From Adineta vaga (lineage: Eukaryota > Rotifera): DNA of 64,000 nt. The position numbers were made by a program, and so were the translations under genes. Below are positions 12,367-24,358 of the stretch, piece after piece. The stretch spans positions 3,782,001 to 3,846,000 of the forward strand of contig CP075495.1 of assembly GCA_021613535.1 (NCBI GenBank). The letters run 5' to 3'. The notes below the pieces were generated by a model that worked only from the letters and a program-made list of their open reading frames with translations, made no database searches and was not told where the DNA came from. Numbering within the stretch: position 1 is the first letter of the stretch; every line of letters starts with the position of its first letter.

Positions 12367-12486
12367 TGACTTCTACCTTACAAGAGATCTGTATCTTTCA
12401 GTTACGTAATACTTATTGCAATAGAAAAAGAATTATCAAAAAGTATATATATACTATTTTTTCGATAGACGAAAAAAAGGTTAGTC

Positions 12487-12558
12487 GCCCGAGCAGGGGC
12501 TCGAACCCTGGACATTGTGGTTAAAAGCCACACGCTCTACCGACTGAGCTACCCGGGC
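12487..12558 (-). tRNA. tRNA-Lys(UUU), copy 8 (outermost)
   Basis: Identical 72-nt gene, anticodon at 12523-12525, spaced 192 bp from copy 7. Its 5' flank has no further repeat unit, so this is the upstream end of the array in the sense of transcription. Confidence 0.97.
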
Positions 12559-14426
12559 TGATTTGATCTTCTTAAATGCCTCTAGTCATTTCAATATTTA
12601 ACATATCATATGATTTCAAACAACTTTCAGAAATGATTCGTGAACTCCATGTGTGAAATACAACTTTGTTTTTTTCTCGTTTCTATTATACTCCTTTGCA
12701 GTAAAGGTCATCGGAGTAAAGGATACTCAGCTTCGATATTCAACACTTCTTTCTCAGCTTACTTTTTAATTTATTTGTCTATGATTGTGTTACAAGAAAG
12801 ACGTCATCATTTTCATTTGAAATTAGATTCTATTAAGACGTATTTTTTCAAATAAACGAACTAAAAACAATAAAATAATCGTATCATTGGTGTTAAAATA
12901 GGAAGACAAGAATTATGTGTTTATGAATGCTGGAATATCCTAGTAAAGGACCTTTTTTCTTTGTCTTCAACAAGGTTTATTCATTGACAAGAGTAACTGA
13001 AAGAGACAGTAAATTCAGATGTAAACGGAAAGTACTTCATCTGCCAAGAGTTGTCAGACTTCACTATGTTATAATCTATAATGGGACTATATAGTCTGTC
13101 CTCTTCTTTTCATCAGCTTTCTATCTAAATATAGAATCCTATAATTTACTATTCCAGGTCTAACAGAATTGTTTTCTTGATGCTCAAAGCTTGTCTTTTT
13201 TTGAAAAGCATATAAATATATTGATATAAACTTCATAAATTTCTAATACCCTCTCTCTCTCTCTCTTTTGTTTTTCCTGCCGATGAACTGAATCTACTTG
13301 TTAAATAATACCTGCGAACCTAGAAATATATGATTAGTCTGGAATAAAAGATCACAAGTCCTTTATTTATAAACATAGAAAAGAAAAACAGGACTTATAA
13401 AAAAAAATATATTTAATTCAATTTTCTATATTTATGTCGTATCAAATAAACAATAATTTGTTCTATAAATAGCAAAGTTTATTTGATTGTCATTTATATA
13501 TGCATATGTTCTTTGCTTTTTATTTCATATTAAAGTCACCAGAGACATCCAATTCTCTTGTAGCAAATGATGTCTATGTTTAGAAAAAAGACTAGAAATA
13601 CAAATCAGAATGACAAAACGACAACACATAGAATCATTCATTTTATATGACGAATAAAAAAGAATGAATGATATGAGAGGATGCGTGCATGTGCTATAAC
13701 TGTAATAGTTTGGTGTCTCTGACAGAGTTCGACGTCGACTATGAAGACGTGGATCAAGAGGAAGAAGAAGAAAAAAAAGAAAACTACCATCAATTTTTTT
13801 CTTCTCTCACACTTTTCTTCTCTTGTTATTTTGCTCGTTTTCTTGCACTTGAACGTTCTTCAAGCATTTCTCTTCGTCGTCCCATATTCTTTATATTTCT
13901 TCGTCACTATATTCAATGAGACTAAGTGAAGAAGTATTTTTCTTGTAAATAATATACATCGAGATTCAATAATCTTTTCTAGATGATATTGTCGAAAAAA
14001 ATCGAGTGAAGGTAACAACTTCAGACTATTATTCATATTTATTCTATTAGAAAAAGAACTGCATTAGATATTACTACTTTTTTTCGTCAATGTCAAAGAG
14101 TTAAGTCAATAGAAAAAAGGAAATAAATTGATGTAAACATTAGTTTTTTTCCCCATTTAATCACTATCCTTGAGCTAATATTCAAGTCTCCGAACAAGTT
14201 TTCTTATCGTTTGTTTGTCACTACACATTTATATAGTTAGTGACAGAGAAGATCATCCTTCTGTATAACACATAAATGTATTAGAGTCATGAAGTTTTAT
14301 ATTCGATATTTCCGATCAATGAAAAAACATAGTTTACCATTGATCGTTCGATAACGTGATATAATATGATAGAAATGAAATTATAAACTACTCATATGAT
14401 TTCAGATTAGAACGTAACTAAAGACA
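12559..14426. other. Intergenic region before the kinase gene
   Basis: About 1.9 kb with no supported gene. There is a CT repeat near 13253-13267, a purine-rich Lys/Glu-coding stretch near 13755-13780 that looks like simple sequence, and several poly-A/T runs. Open frames are short and lack matching splice sites. Confidence 0.55.
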
Positions 14427-15677
14427 ATGGAATCAAATAACGATTCATTACCATTATTATCCGATATTAATGAACGTTTTCGTCGTGTACGTGAACTTGG
14501 TTCTGGCACCTACGGACGTGTTCTTTTAGCCTTCGATCGTGATCTACAACAGCGTTGTGCATTGAAAATTCTACCAAAATCTACAACAAAATATCGTGAT
14601 TTTCAACGTGAATATAATTATTCATTATTATTATCTCCACATCGTTCTATAATCAGTACATATGAAGATCGATGTTATCAGACAACGGATGCATTCGTTA
14701 TTGTACAAGAATATGCACCATTGGGAGATCTATTTGAATCGATTCCTCCACAACGTGGTCTACCCGAAAAAGCTGTTAAAACTATAATGAAACAAGTGGC
14801 ATCAGCTCTAGAATTCATGCATGATAAAGGATTAGTAAGAATAGATTTGTGTTATTTAATATGATAGCAAAGATCTTTCTCTCGTTGTAGGTTCATCGTG
14901 ATGTTAAACCAGAAAATGTCATGATATTCGATGCAGATTTTCATAAAGTAAAATTAATTGATTTTGGTATGACTAGGAAATGTGGATCGTATGTTCGACG
15001 TCTTGTTGGAAGTATACCTTATTCACCTCCCGAAGTATGTACTGCATTAAATAATGATATACTTGTTTCAACTACAATGGATATCTGGGCATTTGGTGTA
15101 TTGCTATTTTGTTGTTTAACAGGTAAATAAAAGACGAAAATTGATTACTGAAAAGAAATGCATGTTTTAGGTAATTTTCCATGGGAGCATGCTCAAGAAT
15201 CAGATGTTTACTATAACGAATATTTACAATGGCATCGACGGCATCAAGTACAACGTCGTTGTAAATTGCCTTCACAATGGTACAGATTTACTAGTCGTTC
15301 TATGAAATTATTTAAAAAAATGCTTGGTAAAGAAAAAGGGTTTTTTTTTCGAAAAAAGAGTGATGGATTATTTTCGTTGAATTTCAGATCCTGATTTTTC
15401 TCAACGATGTGAAATCACTGAAATAAGCAGATATTATGATGATCGATGGATTCATGAAAATAATTATCGTCGACGTTCATCAAATGAAGACGAAGGTGTC
15501 GAAGAAGATTTTTCATCATCCGGAAGTGGAGTTGAAACAAATACAACGACAACAAATTCGACAACTAATAATGATTTTGAAGAATTAACACAAATGATGA
15601 GAAATTCTTTGACAACATTTGATAAATTGCCATCCATGGATAGTCAACAAACAATAACCTCAACACAATTTTCTTGA
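14427..15677 (+). CDS. SBK1: SBK1-like serine/threonine protein kinase
   Basis: Four exons with phase-matched GT-AG introns: 14427-14834, 14891-15122, 15171-15326, 15388-15677 (TGA). They give 361 residues. The kinase motifs are in order. The glycine loop is GSGTYGRV at residues 25-32, the catalytic lysine in CALK is K47, the loop HRDVKPEN is at 138-145, and DFG is at 160-162. The APE motif appears as PPE (182-184). The surrounding blocks (EYAPLGDLF, FDFGM-type DFGMTRK, SIPYSPPEVC, WAFGVLLFC, GNFPWE) match the SH3-binding-domain kinase SBK1/SBK2 family closely from memory. All catalytic residues are present, so it should be active. The C-terminal 70 residues are low-complexity (Thr/Ser/Asn-rich) and differ from vertebrate SBK1. 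The first ATG after a 5' acceptor-like TTTCAG at 14400-14405 was taken as start, so a 5' UTR intron is possible. Confidence 0.93.
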
Positions 15678-16665
15678 AAACACGAATGATGATGACAACA
15701 ATCAAAGCAAGCATTTCTCTCCGTCCGACAATATTAAATTAAAAAAGATACTTGTATATTCTCCATGTACAGCCATTTACATCTCTGTCGTTTATCTTAA
15801 GTATAAAACAAAAGCATGTTTTCTTGTTCTTTGACGGGTATATTTAATGGAAAAAAAACAGTGAAGAATGATTTCATTTGTTCTTTTTTCTATTCTTATC
15901 GAATAATAAGAAATACTTTTCCATTCATCAAATTAAGTTTTTAATTGAAGGACATTCTTGGTTCTCGAAGTTTATTTGAACTTTTAACAATAATATTTTT
16001 TATGTATCATCGATGAAGCGTTTTTATTCGTTGATCTTTTTCTATCTACTTTAAAGACAATAACGATACTAATTATTTGATAATTAACTGGAACACTTCC
16101 TGGCTGAGATTGACGTCAGATGTGTGTAACATTATTTGACATCTAAAGATAGAATCCCTCGAGAATGTTTGCAATAGAACATGTTCAAAGTCATATCATC
16201 GTAGAAAAAAAGCCGAGAGAAAGAGGAGGAATATTCTCTAATCTTTCTATGACGTTTTTGATAAAAACTCATGCAAACATCTTGAGAGATGATTTTGCGA
16301 CGTTTAGGTGTAACACGATATATCTTGACTTATTGATCTGTAATGTAAAAAGAACTTATTTTTTTTAACAGACAGTACTTTTAAAAGTAAATATCTTCGT
16401 GAGAATTACAATTAATTTTAATTATCTTCCGTAATTATTTTTCTTTGACCTGAACAACACGATATTAGTTTTCAATATTCAAAACAATTCTCTCTCATTC
16501 TCCGTTGGATAATGATGATTTCAATATTAAACTGATAATTAGAATTGCGTTTTTCAACTGATTTTCGGTGCATAGAAGAATAAGAAAATATAATTCCAAT
16601 GTGTTAGAATTGAAATGAATTTAATTAAAAAGAAAAGTTCAAGATCAAATTTTCTTTTCATTCGT
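15678..16665. other. Intergenic region between convergent kinase and K2P genes
   Basis: About 1 kb of AT-rich sequence containing the two facing 3' UTRs. No gene, repeat family or structured RNA was recognised. Confidence 0.55.
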
Positions 16666-18237
16666 TTAAATTGAATTTCTTTGTTGGATTTTATCTGAAT
16701 GAAAATATGATTGTTCAAAGAGAATATTTTCTTCCGGTTCAGTTTTTGCTTCTAATGCATCGAATATTTCTTGCCGTAATGTTTGTCGAGATTTCATTAC
16801 TGATGGTTTGCAATTATTTGATAGTAATTGTTGTTTACGTTTAAATTTTTTCTTACATAATATTGGTAAACAAAATGAAAAAGATGCATGACCACGACAA
16901 GAACATAACGATAAATTACTTGAACTATTTCCAATTGTAATACGTTGAATACCGATTGGAGTGATGAGTGCAGGAAGATCTTCTTCGTCTTCTAAGGTAA
17001 TAAAACGACCATTCGATGAAATGACATCACCAACAACACGAACTTGTTGTCGGCGACGTTCTTCCATTTCAAAACGTTCATGTTGAGAACGTTTTGTATT
17101 TGTTTCAACAAAACGTAAAATTAATAAATTACCACTAGATGCAACGATCGTTAAACCTGTTAATATAAACATAATACAAAAGAGAATATACAACCAACCA
17201 ACACTTCCGTAATCATTCTTTTGCATTGGAACTAAATCTCCAAAACCTGATAAATAAAATGATATTTATACATATGAAAGCAAATTTATTCTCTAGTTAC
17301 ATACCAATTGTAGTTCTAGAACAAAAGAAAAAAGAAATAACTTCGCGAAATGGCATATATTATAACACATCTATAGTAAGAAACGATTGTATGTGTGTTC
17401 ATACAATAGATCCAGATGTCATCGAGTTAATATTTCTAGTGTTAAATCTCAAAATTTTACGATGCAAAAAATAAGTTTTTATTTGCATGCGAATATAAGT
17501 GTACTTCAATAAATCTTCTCGTTTTTTTATTTTTTTCTATGAACTGTTTGACGTCGGAAATTATTTAATAAAACTAATTTGAAAAGAACGGATTCTCTTT
17601 CTGATAGAAATACTTACAAAGTCAATAAACAATAATAAAAAGCATCAAAATAGAGCCAATTTTCATTTAGATGAAACACATATGAACCAGTTGCAACAGT
17701 CAAAACAGTTAGTAATGCTTCGCATGTTAGCAGTTCCATCGCTGTTATTTGTGGTTCTTTTCGTCGTTGAAATTTTCGTTTAATATGTTTTAATACAAAT
17801 CTTATTAAAGCATTTAACCGTTCACCAACACTCTGAATCATAATAAGCCACATTGGTATACCAATTAATGCATATGCTATAGTAACGGCACGTCCCGCAA
17901 TTGTATTTGGTATAGCATGACCATAACCAATTAATGCAAGAACGACTGTAGCATAATAGAATGAACCAATAAATTTCCATTGTTTTTTTCCATATTGTAT
18001 ACGTAATTGAACAATATGAGTAAGATTTCGAAAATCATTATCACTTATATTGTGTTTTTGTTGAAATGAAGATATACGTGCTGTTAAATTAGTACGACGA
18101 ATAGATTCATCTGTAGATTCAAGTCTATCAAATATGGTTGCACCAATAACAAGATAAAGAAGTGTTATCACGACGTATGCTAATGTACGATAGTTTTGTA
18201 TACGATTTGGTGCCGACGAACCGGGTGTTAGTAACAT
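16666..18237 (-). CDS. KCNK: TASK-like two-pore-domain potassium channel (K2P)
   Basis: Three exons on the minus strand: 18237-17618, a microexon 17315-17305, and 17246-16666 (403 residues). Architecture is that of a K2P leak channel in the plasma membrane. TM1 (about residues 17-36) is followed by an extracellular cap with two NxT sites (N50, N71). Pore helix 1 has the filter IGYGH (103-107). TM2 and TM3 follow, then pore 2 with TTIGFGD (208-214), TM4 and a cytosolic tail with an RFxxxExRRRQQ-type basic segment. The short N-terminus, the GYGH form of P1 and GFGD form of P2 point to the TASK (KCNK3/9) group. Pore 1 has ALIGYG where vertebrate channels have TTIGYG. Insect TASK channels carry a similar variant as I remember, so this looks like a lineage feature. 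The true start is the ATG at 18237. Confidence 0.92.
17305..17315 (-). other. 11-nt microexon encoding Thr-Thr-Ile of K2P pore 2
   Basis: On the minus strand the sequence CTTTTGTTCTAG precedes AACTACAATTG, which is followed by GTATGT: an acceptor, 11 coding bases and a donor. The upstream exon ends in phase 2 (TT) and the downstream exon begins with GT TTT GGA GAT. Insertion of exactly these 11 bases restores L-T-T-I-G-F-G-D, the canonical K2P filter. Direct joining of the two large exons would break the frame and lose the filter. Confidence 0.9.
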
Positions 18238-20504
18238 CAAAAATAGATGATTCTATATATAAAACATTTGATTTAATCAAGTAGAATAGAAATATATTAA
18301 TAAGACATTCATTATCTAGAAAAGAAGTCTATTTAGAAGGAAACAAACTTAATTCGGATAACAAATTAATGTTAACTAATAGCTATATGTTTAGTCAAAT
18401 GAATGACGAACAAGTTGAGAACATGAGAAGAAAAAAAGAAGCTTTCATCGATTAAACGATATATAAACAAATCAATCAGTCAATGATAAGCAAGAAAGAA
18501 AAGATCTCATATTTCTATAGTCTAATTGTTATGCATATATGTGAGACGTGTTTATGCATAATTCCATGTCACTACAAATAGATGCGACAAAAGGAAAAAA
18601 AACGGAAGTGTTGAGAATAAATGATTTTTGACTTTGATGCTATGTTTATCTTGGTAGAAGTCGAGTATAGATGATAGCATATCAATGAGTAAACTAAAAA
18701 TAATACATGAGGAAAAGAAGAAAAAAACACACCCGACTCTTTCGATCGAAAATTCTCATCATAATTTAATAAGATGAAAAAAGAAGTAAACAACCGTTCA
18801 TGATCTGACTAATCTTAACATATGTAGATGTGGTTTTTCTTTTCCTCAAGAAGATTTAGTTGGATTCTTATCAATCAAATATTTTCTGTTATATCCGTTT
18901 TGTAAATTATACTGAGTGAACCAAAATCAATACTTACAAGTGAATTGAAAAGCAAAGCGAACGAGGGACAGAATAAGTTAATTCAAGTGACGTAGTAAAC
19001 GAGATATGGAAGCAACAGGAAAAAAAGTAATAAAATCTTTTATTTCTATCAAGTGTTCTTCTCTCGAGGTGATTTCATTAATTCTAAACAAAAATAGAAG
19101 AAGGAGATTAACAGAAATGAAGAAAAAAAATCATATGAATAAATAATAATTTGTTTAATAATCGATTCAATTATGTACAGATCAATAAGCATAGAATTGA
19201 TCGCTATTTAGTCAAAGACGTAGCTGATATATTAAGAAAAAAATGACGTTTATTACTGTTTTCTTCTCTTTTCTTTTCTCTCTATTCATCATTAAACACA
19301 TAATATCTTAGTCGAGAATGACATGAGAAATCTTTCTTTTTTTTCCCCTTCATTTTCTAAATGAACATGCAACAATAACAGAGATTGAAGGCAAAAAGTC
19401 AAGAAAAGAAAACAAGAAGAAGAAGAAGAAGAAAACTTTCTGTCTTTCTCTACGGTTGACTGCTGTCTTCCGTAGATTACAATGATTTTCTAAAAAGCTT
19501 CATAAGATTTTCTTTTCCTTCTTTCTATACGACTATATTCATAAGAACAGAACAGTTCCAATAAGATTAGTACGTGCTTGTTTCATCTTACCACATATAA
19601 AATACTATTATTCCACAAGTTACTAAATATTCTCTCTTCAATAACACATATTATAAGAGATTAAAACATAAAAATAGCATGTTCGTTTATATACATATTA
19701 AGATAAAAATGACTTTCTTTCATTGATATTGATTAAACACGTTTTTTCTATAAGTATTTGTATCAAAAAAAAAAACAAGATACAAATATCAATGTTAGAC
19801 CATTATTTCCATCTGTTACCATCCATTGTAACAACAAGAGACACATCGAAAAGAAAAGATATTCTAATTTTCTCATTGATTATCATTGTGAAAATTGAGA
19901 GCATTATTTACAGGAAATCGAATGTGATTAATTTGATTTCAAGTATGGTTAGATCTTATCATGCAAACATCGGAAAAAACATCATAAATGTAATTTTAAT
20001 GAGACGTACAACACTCGAACAAAAAAGACGACTTCAACAAAGAATATTTTTTGATGTTTTTGATGAATACTTGACTAATTAATATTCTTTATAAAATTGA
20101 TTAATCTGTATAGAATAAAAAAAACCCTCTTAACAGCTAAATGAACATGAAGTTTGTTGTCTGTCTGTCTTTCCTTTAAGACTATTTCATTCGAGTAATC
20201 TGAAAACTTGAGAATCTTTTTTCTGGATGAAAGAATATGTAATTTAGCAGTTCAATGATCTATAAATATTTTCTTTCGTTAACAATTGATTCTATAGGCA
20301 ATGAATATAAACATTCAGGAATTTTTTGTATAAATCTTTTAAAAAATCATTGACAAGTTTATCTTTCTTTTTGTTTAAAGATGATAAAGACAGTGTCGAT
20401 AAATTTTTTCTTAACGAATGAAACAAAAATATAGACGAACATATAAGAGAAAAAGAGATGACACGAGATATTTACAACAAAAAGACATAAATGAATTGTT
20501 ATAT
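18238..20504. other. Intergenic region, no supported gene
   Basis: About 2.3 kb. It contains a GAA-type repeat near 19414-19433, CT/T-rich runs near 19330, and a 119-codon plus-strand frame (19723-20082) without ATG at its start, splice context or known motif. Nothing else was recognised. Confidence 0.5.
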
Positions 20505-21655
20505 TCAAACATCATCATAATTGCTATGAATTAGTGGACTTTTATAAAGAAAACCATTGATGTGCGCATCTGGGGTATCTTGTGTTAGAATAAATCGATG
20601 TGTTTCAGACTGTGGTTGTTGACGTTTTAGATTTCGTAATGGAATTGAATAGGTTGACTAAATTAAAAGAAAATAAATCAATGAAATATGATCAATATGA
20701 CAAAGAAAGAACATTTGATACTCTACATCAAATCGATGTGGTGTTGTTTGAGCATAATGAGAATTCGTTGCTATAGATTTATACGTTGGTATTGAACTAG
20801 TACAACATGGTGACCAAAGACAAGAAATAACGGCACCGATTAATGATAAAAGTGCTTGTACAAGTGCTAATGTAAATGTTATAAGTAGTGCTAAATTAAC
20901 AAAAGTTGCTGGTTCATCGAATGGCACAAGAAGTTGTCTATCAAAATAGTGAAGACAATAAATGAAGAAGAAAGACAAAGAAAATTTACATTGTTGGCGT
21001 TGTCGCTATGTGAAATGATTTCAATCGAGATGAAGAAATTGTTTGCCAATATTCAAGTGTATGAATAATAAGAAGACCGATATAAACTGATGATGAAATA
21101 AAACTTATCAACGATGACATACAAATGAAAATCGCCTTTAAAAAGAAAACGATGAAATGCTATTTACAATCGACAGATTTCATGTCATCTTACCATCAAT
21201 GGTCGTTTAACTATCGTATAGATTACACAACAAAGACATGGAATACTCGTCTATGATAGAAAATAATAGAAAAGATTTTTGTTTAATCAAACGAGAATAG
21301 CCTTTAGTGAAAAATCAAATAGAAAAATGTCAACTTTTTTCTCCTTTTATCGTAATAAAATAAAATAACTAGTCATTATTGAATTCTATTTATTTCGAAA
21401 ACAAAATCTTACTATGATTGCAGATGGATAGATAAACCAAAGATGAATATCATTGATTGCAAATGATGTCGGAAGTAGATTGAGAAAATTGATAGAACCA
21501 ATATGATTATCATTAGTTTTATTCTTTTCGATGGCATATCGCTGTCCAATAGTAACTGCAATTTGTGTTAAACCAGTTAAAAATAGAAATATACCATAGA
21601 TAAGTAATGTTTCAGCTTGAGCGAGAATTTGATAAGAAGACTTTTGCGATGTCAT
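20505..21655 (-). CDS. Four-transmembrane (tetraspan, CD20/MARVEL-like) membrane protein
   Basis: Five exons on the minus strand, all phase-consistent: 21655-21413, 21250-21194, 21135-20990, 20937-20727, 20657-20505 (TGA). They give 269 residues. Hydrophobic segments are: TM1 in the first exon (LLIYGIFLFLTGLTQIAV); TM2 across exons 1-3 ending LCCVIYTIV; TM3 (FICMSSLISFISSSVYIGLLII); and TM4 in exon 4 (LALLITFTLALVQALLSLIG). A cytosolic tail rich in Ser/Thr/Gln/His follows. Short N-terminus, four helices and a loop between TM3 and TM4 resemble MS4A/CD20-like or MARVEL proteins, but no family signature could be confirmed. The first exon starts at the only upstream ATG. Confidence 0.75.
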
Positions 21656-23258
21656 TTGATGTCGGAATGAAGTAATAGAAGTACAGAATCTAAATGGAAT
21701 CGTTGCCGTTATGTCTTTATTGAGTCTTATTTAATGAACTTCTTTTTCTCTGCTGTCTCTCGCTCTCTCTCTTTATGTGTGTCTATGCAATTCTTCTATG
21801 CATGAGTACATGAAAGAGAGAAGAGGGCGTGTTTTGTGTGCATGAGTGAAAGAGAGAGAGTAGTCATTTAGTCCAAGGAGTAGATGAACATGAACATTTG
21901 TAAGAAAAAGAAGAAGAAGAAGAAGAAATGAGATTGCTTTGTCAAGCAGTACTAGTAGCAAAACAGATTTTTTTTTGTATCTATGATCGTACTATAAACT
22001 GAGAAAAGATGAAGGAGAAGAAAAAAAAGATGAATAACCCTTGTTTTTCTTTCTTTCTCTCTTCCATTAACCATAATGTTCATCTCAAAAGGAAAAAACC
22101 GAGGGAGAAAAAGGTGACAAGGCCAAGAGATATTACGCATCTTTTCTTTTCTTTTTTGTCAAACAGAATGTGATGACAGAAATGTACAGAAAGAAAAAGA
22201 ACAGAATATTTTTTATCATTGCTATAGTTTTATATACGATCATCGATCATTCTTCGAAACTACTACATGCATTCATCTCGATGACAACGTTTGTTTGATG
22301 AACATTAGTCTTAATAGTTTTCACACATGTGATCATCGACAAAGAATATCTTATTTGAATCGTATGTCATCCATCATAGATTACCGAAGAGAATATTTTG
22401 AAAGAACCATGACAAGAATCTTTGATATGATTAGAAAAACAAAAGAAGAAGAGATATTTCATTGATTTAATTAAAGAAAAAACGTATCTATTTCATCGAA
22501 ACTTATTTCTATCATCTGTCACATGATATGGTAATCAGTTTGGATCAGGAAAACTCAAGATTTATTTGTTGAAATGATGCACTTGAAGATTGAGTCTATG
22601 TCAGAAGAGAATTAAATTCATTGATGAATAGACAAGTTGTTCTTTTCTCAAATTTCCTGTGAATAAAGGATGACTTTTTGCCTCAATTTGTAAACAAAGG
22701 ATCTCAATATCAATTAGATTATGTTAAACAAACAAAATATTTTTTGATCATAGAATGAATGTATCTTGAATTCTTAGTGATTCATGCAACAGTTTTATCG
22801 TCATTTTAGTCTATATGTTGATACACTTGTCGTTTCACGTGTTCTCATTTGAAACTTCTAGTTTCATGAATCTTTTTTCAGTATTCATTCTGTTCGCTTT
22901 CTACCAACGAAGAAAATATTAAATCAGTTTAGAAAATTTTTCATCATTCATCGATATATAATTGTGCTGTATCTACTACAGTTCAACTGAATCTACCTAA
23001 AATATAAATAAATTGATCAAAATCTTTTTTAAAATCAACAGTTATGTTTGCTTTCTGTCGAACCATTATCGTACTCTTATCGTTGGAAGGCGTTCTCTGT
23101 TGTTATCTTATCATTTTAATGTAAAACATGATGTAAACATATCTTTCATTACTTTTTGATGAAAAGCGGCTGACTTCATGAAGATCTATTATTGTTTCTC
23201 GAGCCTCTTTCGTATGTATTCTGATTGAATAGAATTGTTTCGAATTCTTCATTGATTG
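21656..23258. other. Intergenic region between divergent genes
   Basis: About 1.6 kb. It holds CT/GAGA repeats around 21755-21780 and 21850-21862, an AAG repeat near 21906-21927, and AT-rich sequence. It must include the promoters of the four-TM protein and the mucin-like gene, with no distinct element identified. Confidence 0.5.
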
Positions 23259-24187
23259 ATGATGCTCTTTCTTTTAGTGGCATTTATTATATTACACGTA
23301 CAAGGTCAAGAGACAAGTGTAAGCGAAAAACTTTTCATTAACTAAGCATTTGAATTTAAAGATGCAAAATATAGTTTTGAAAGAAACATATTGATCGATT
23401 TGCTAAGTAAAAATTAAATATCGTTTAGACTTTGTTGAAAAATATTCATTCCGATGATATAGTGCTAGTTTTTAAAGAAGAAATTCTCAATCCAAATTTC
23501 ATTCATTGTTTATATGTTTTGAAGAAAATTCAGAGACATTTAATTGATTCTAATAATTTTTCTATTGAAAGATTGAAACCACAGTTCAAACGACACCAAA
23601 TGTTCCAACTATCACAATAACTTCTGAAGCAACAACTGTTGTAATTATTCCTGTAGAAACGACAGCAGCACCTATTCCGACAACACAACCTAAGACAACA
23701 CAACCTGAGACAACACAGCATGCGACAACACAATTTGAGACAACACAGTATGAGACAACACAATCTGGGACAACAGAACCTAAGACAACGACTCGACGTC
23801 CCTCACAAACAACAACCACCAGAAGTATTTAATCATAAATATAGTTTAATGAAACTGCTTTTTCTAATAATTTTTTTTCTAAAAGCAACTACAACTACAA
23901 CGACAACGACAACGACAACGACAACCGTAGTTTACACAACACCGGCACGTAAGATTTCTTCTGCATATTATTGATTCTATTGGAACCTGTTTTTCTTTCT
24001 AGCACCACCAAATCCGACATGGACTATTATCGGTAGTATAGCGGGTGTTATAATAGGTATCGGATTACTAGGTGGCATTGCTGGTATATATATATGCTAC
24101 AGAAGCTCTCAACGACGTCTTGTTACAAATAATGGAAATACATATGATCAAGATAATATTCCTTTACAAGACCGTAGCCAGTTTTAA
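23259..24187 (+). CDS. Small mucin-like type I membrane protein
   Basis: Four exons: 23259-23318, 23572-23824, 23886-23948, 24003-24187 (TAA), in phase throughout, 186 residues. Exon 1 is a signal peptide (MMLFLLVAFIILHVQG). The ectodomain is almost all Thr with Gln, Pro, Glu and Ser, built from seven 5-residue TTQxx-type units and a Thr run in exon 3, so it should be heavily O-glycosylated. Exon 4 begins PPNPTW and then has one membrane helix rich in Gly/Ile (about residues 134-157). A 30-residue cytosolic tail ends in DQDNIPLQDRSQF. No adhesion or enzyme domain is present. It resembles a short cell-surface mucin; ligand and role are unknown. It converges on the PIAS gene with 171 bp between stop codons. 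Confidence 0.82.
23680..23784 (+). repeat. 15-bp coding minisatellite, seven units
   Basis: Seven consecutive 15-bp units of the type ACAACACAACCTAAG, each encoding Thr-Thr-Gln plus two variable residues, form the centre of the mucin-like ectodomain. Changes are concentrated in the last two codons of each unit. A second, simpler ACGACA repeat follows in the next exon (23886-23930). Confidence 0.9.
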
Positions 24188-24358
24188 AAAGATTTAAACA
24201 TAAATTGTTCCTCTTTTCTTACTTTTGTCTTTCTAATATATATTGTTGTATGTGTATAATTTATTGTTCCAATTGTACACAGAAAAAGAAAGAAAGAAAG
24301 AAAAAAAACGAAAGAGTGCGCACGAGATAGAGAATAAAAAAGTACAGATTACAAATAT

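Noticed and set aside
10483-12369. Open frames of up to 145 codons on both strands across the tRNA array
   Set aside because: They are the translated tRNA genes and their repeated flanks. The same residues recur at each copy, and the tRNA folds explain the sequence fully.
13689-13929. Two overlapping frames with Lys/Glu runs and a hydrophobic end
   Set aside because: Purine-rich simple sequence followed by T-rich sequence imitates a charged and hydrophobic protein; no splice sites or homologous motif.
18238-18240. TTG as the start of the K2P protein
   Set aside because: It is followed at once by an ATG (18237), which is the ordinary start; nothing supports a non-ATG start.
19723-20082. 119-codon plus-strand frame
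   Set aside because: It begins at a TTG, has no splice context or motif, and a frame of this length is not surprising in several kb of AT-rich DNA on six frames.
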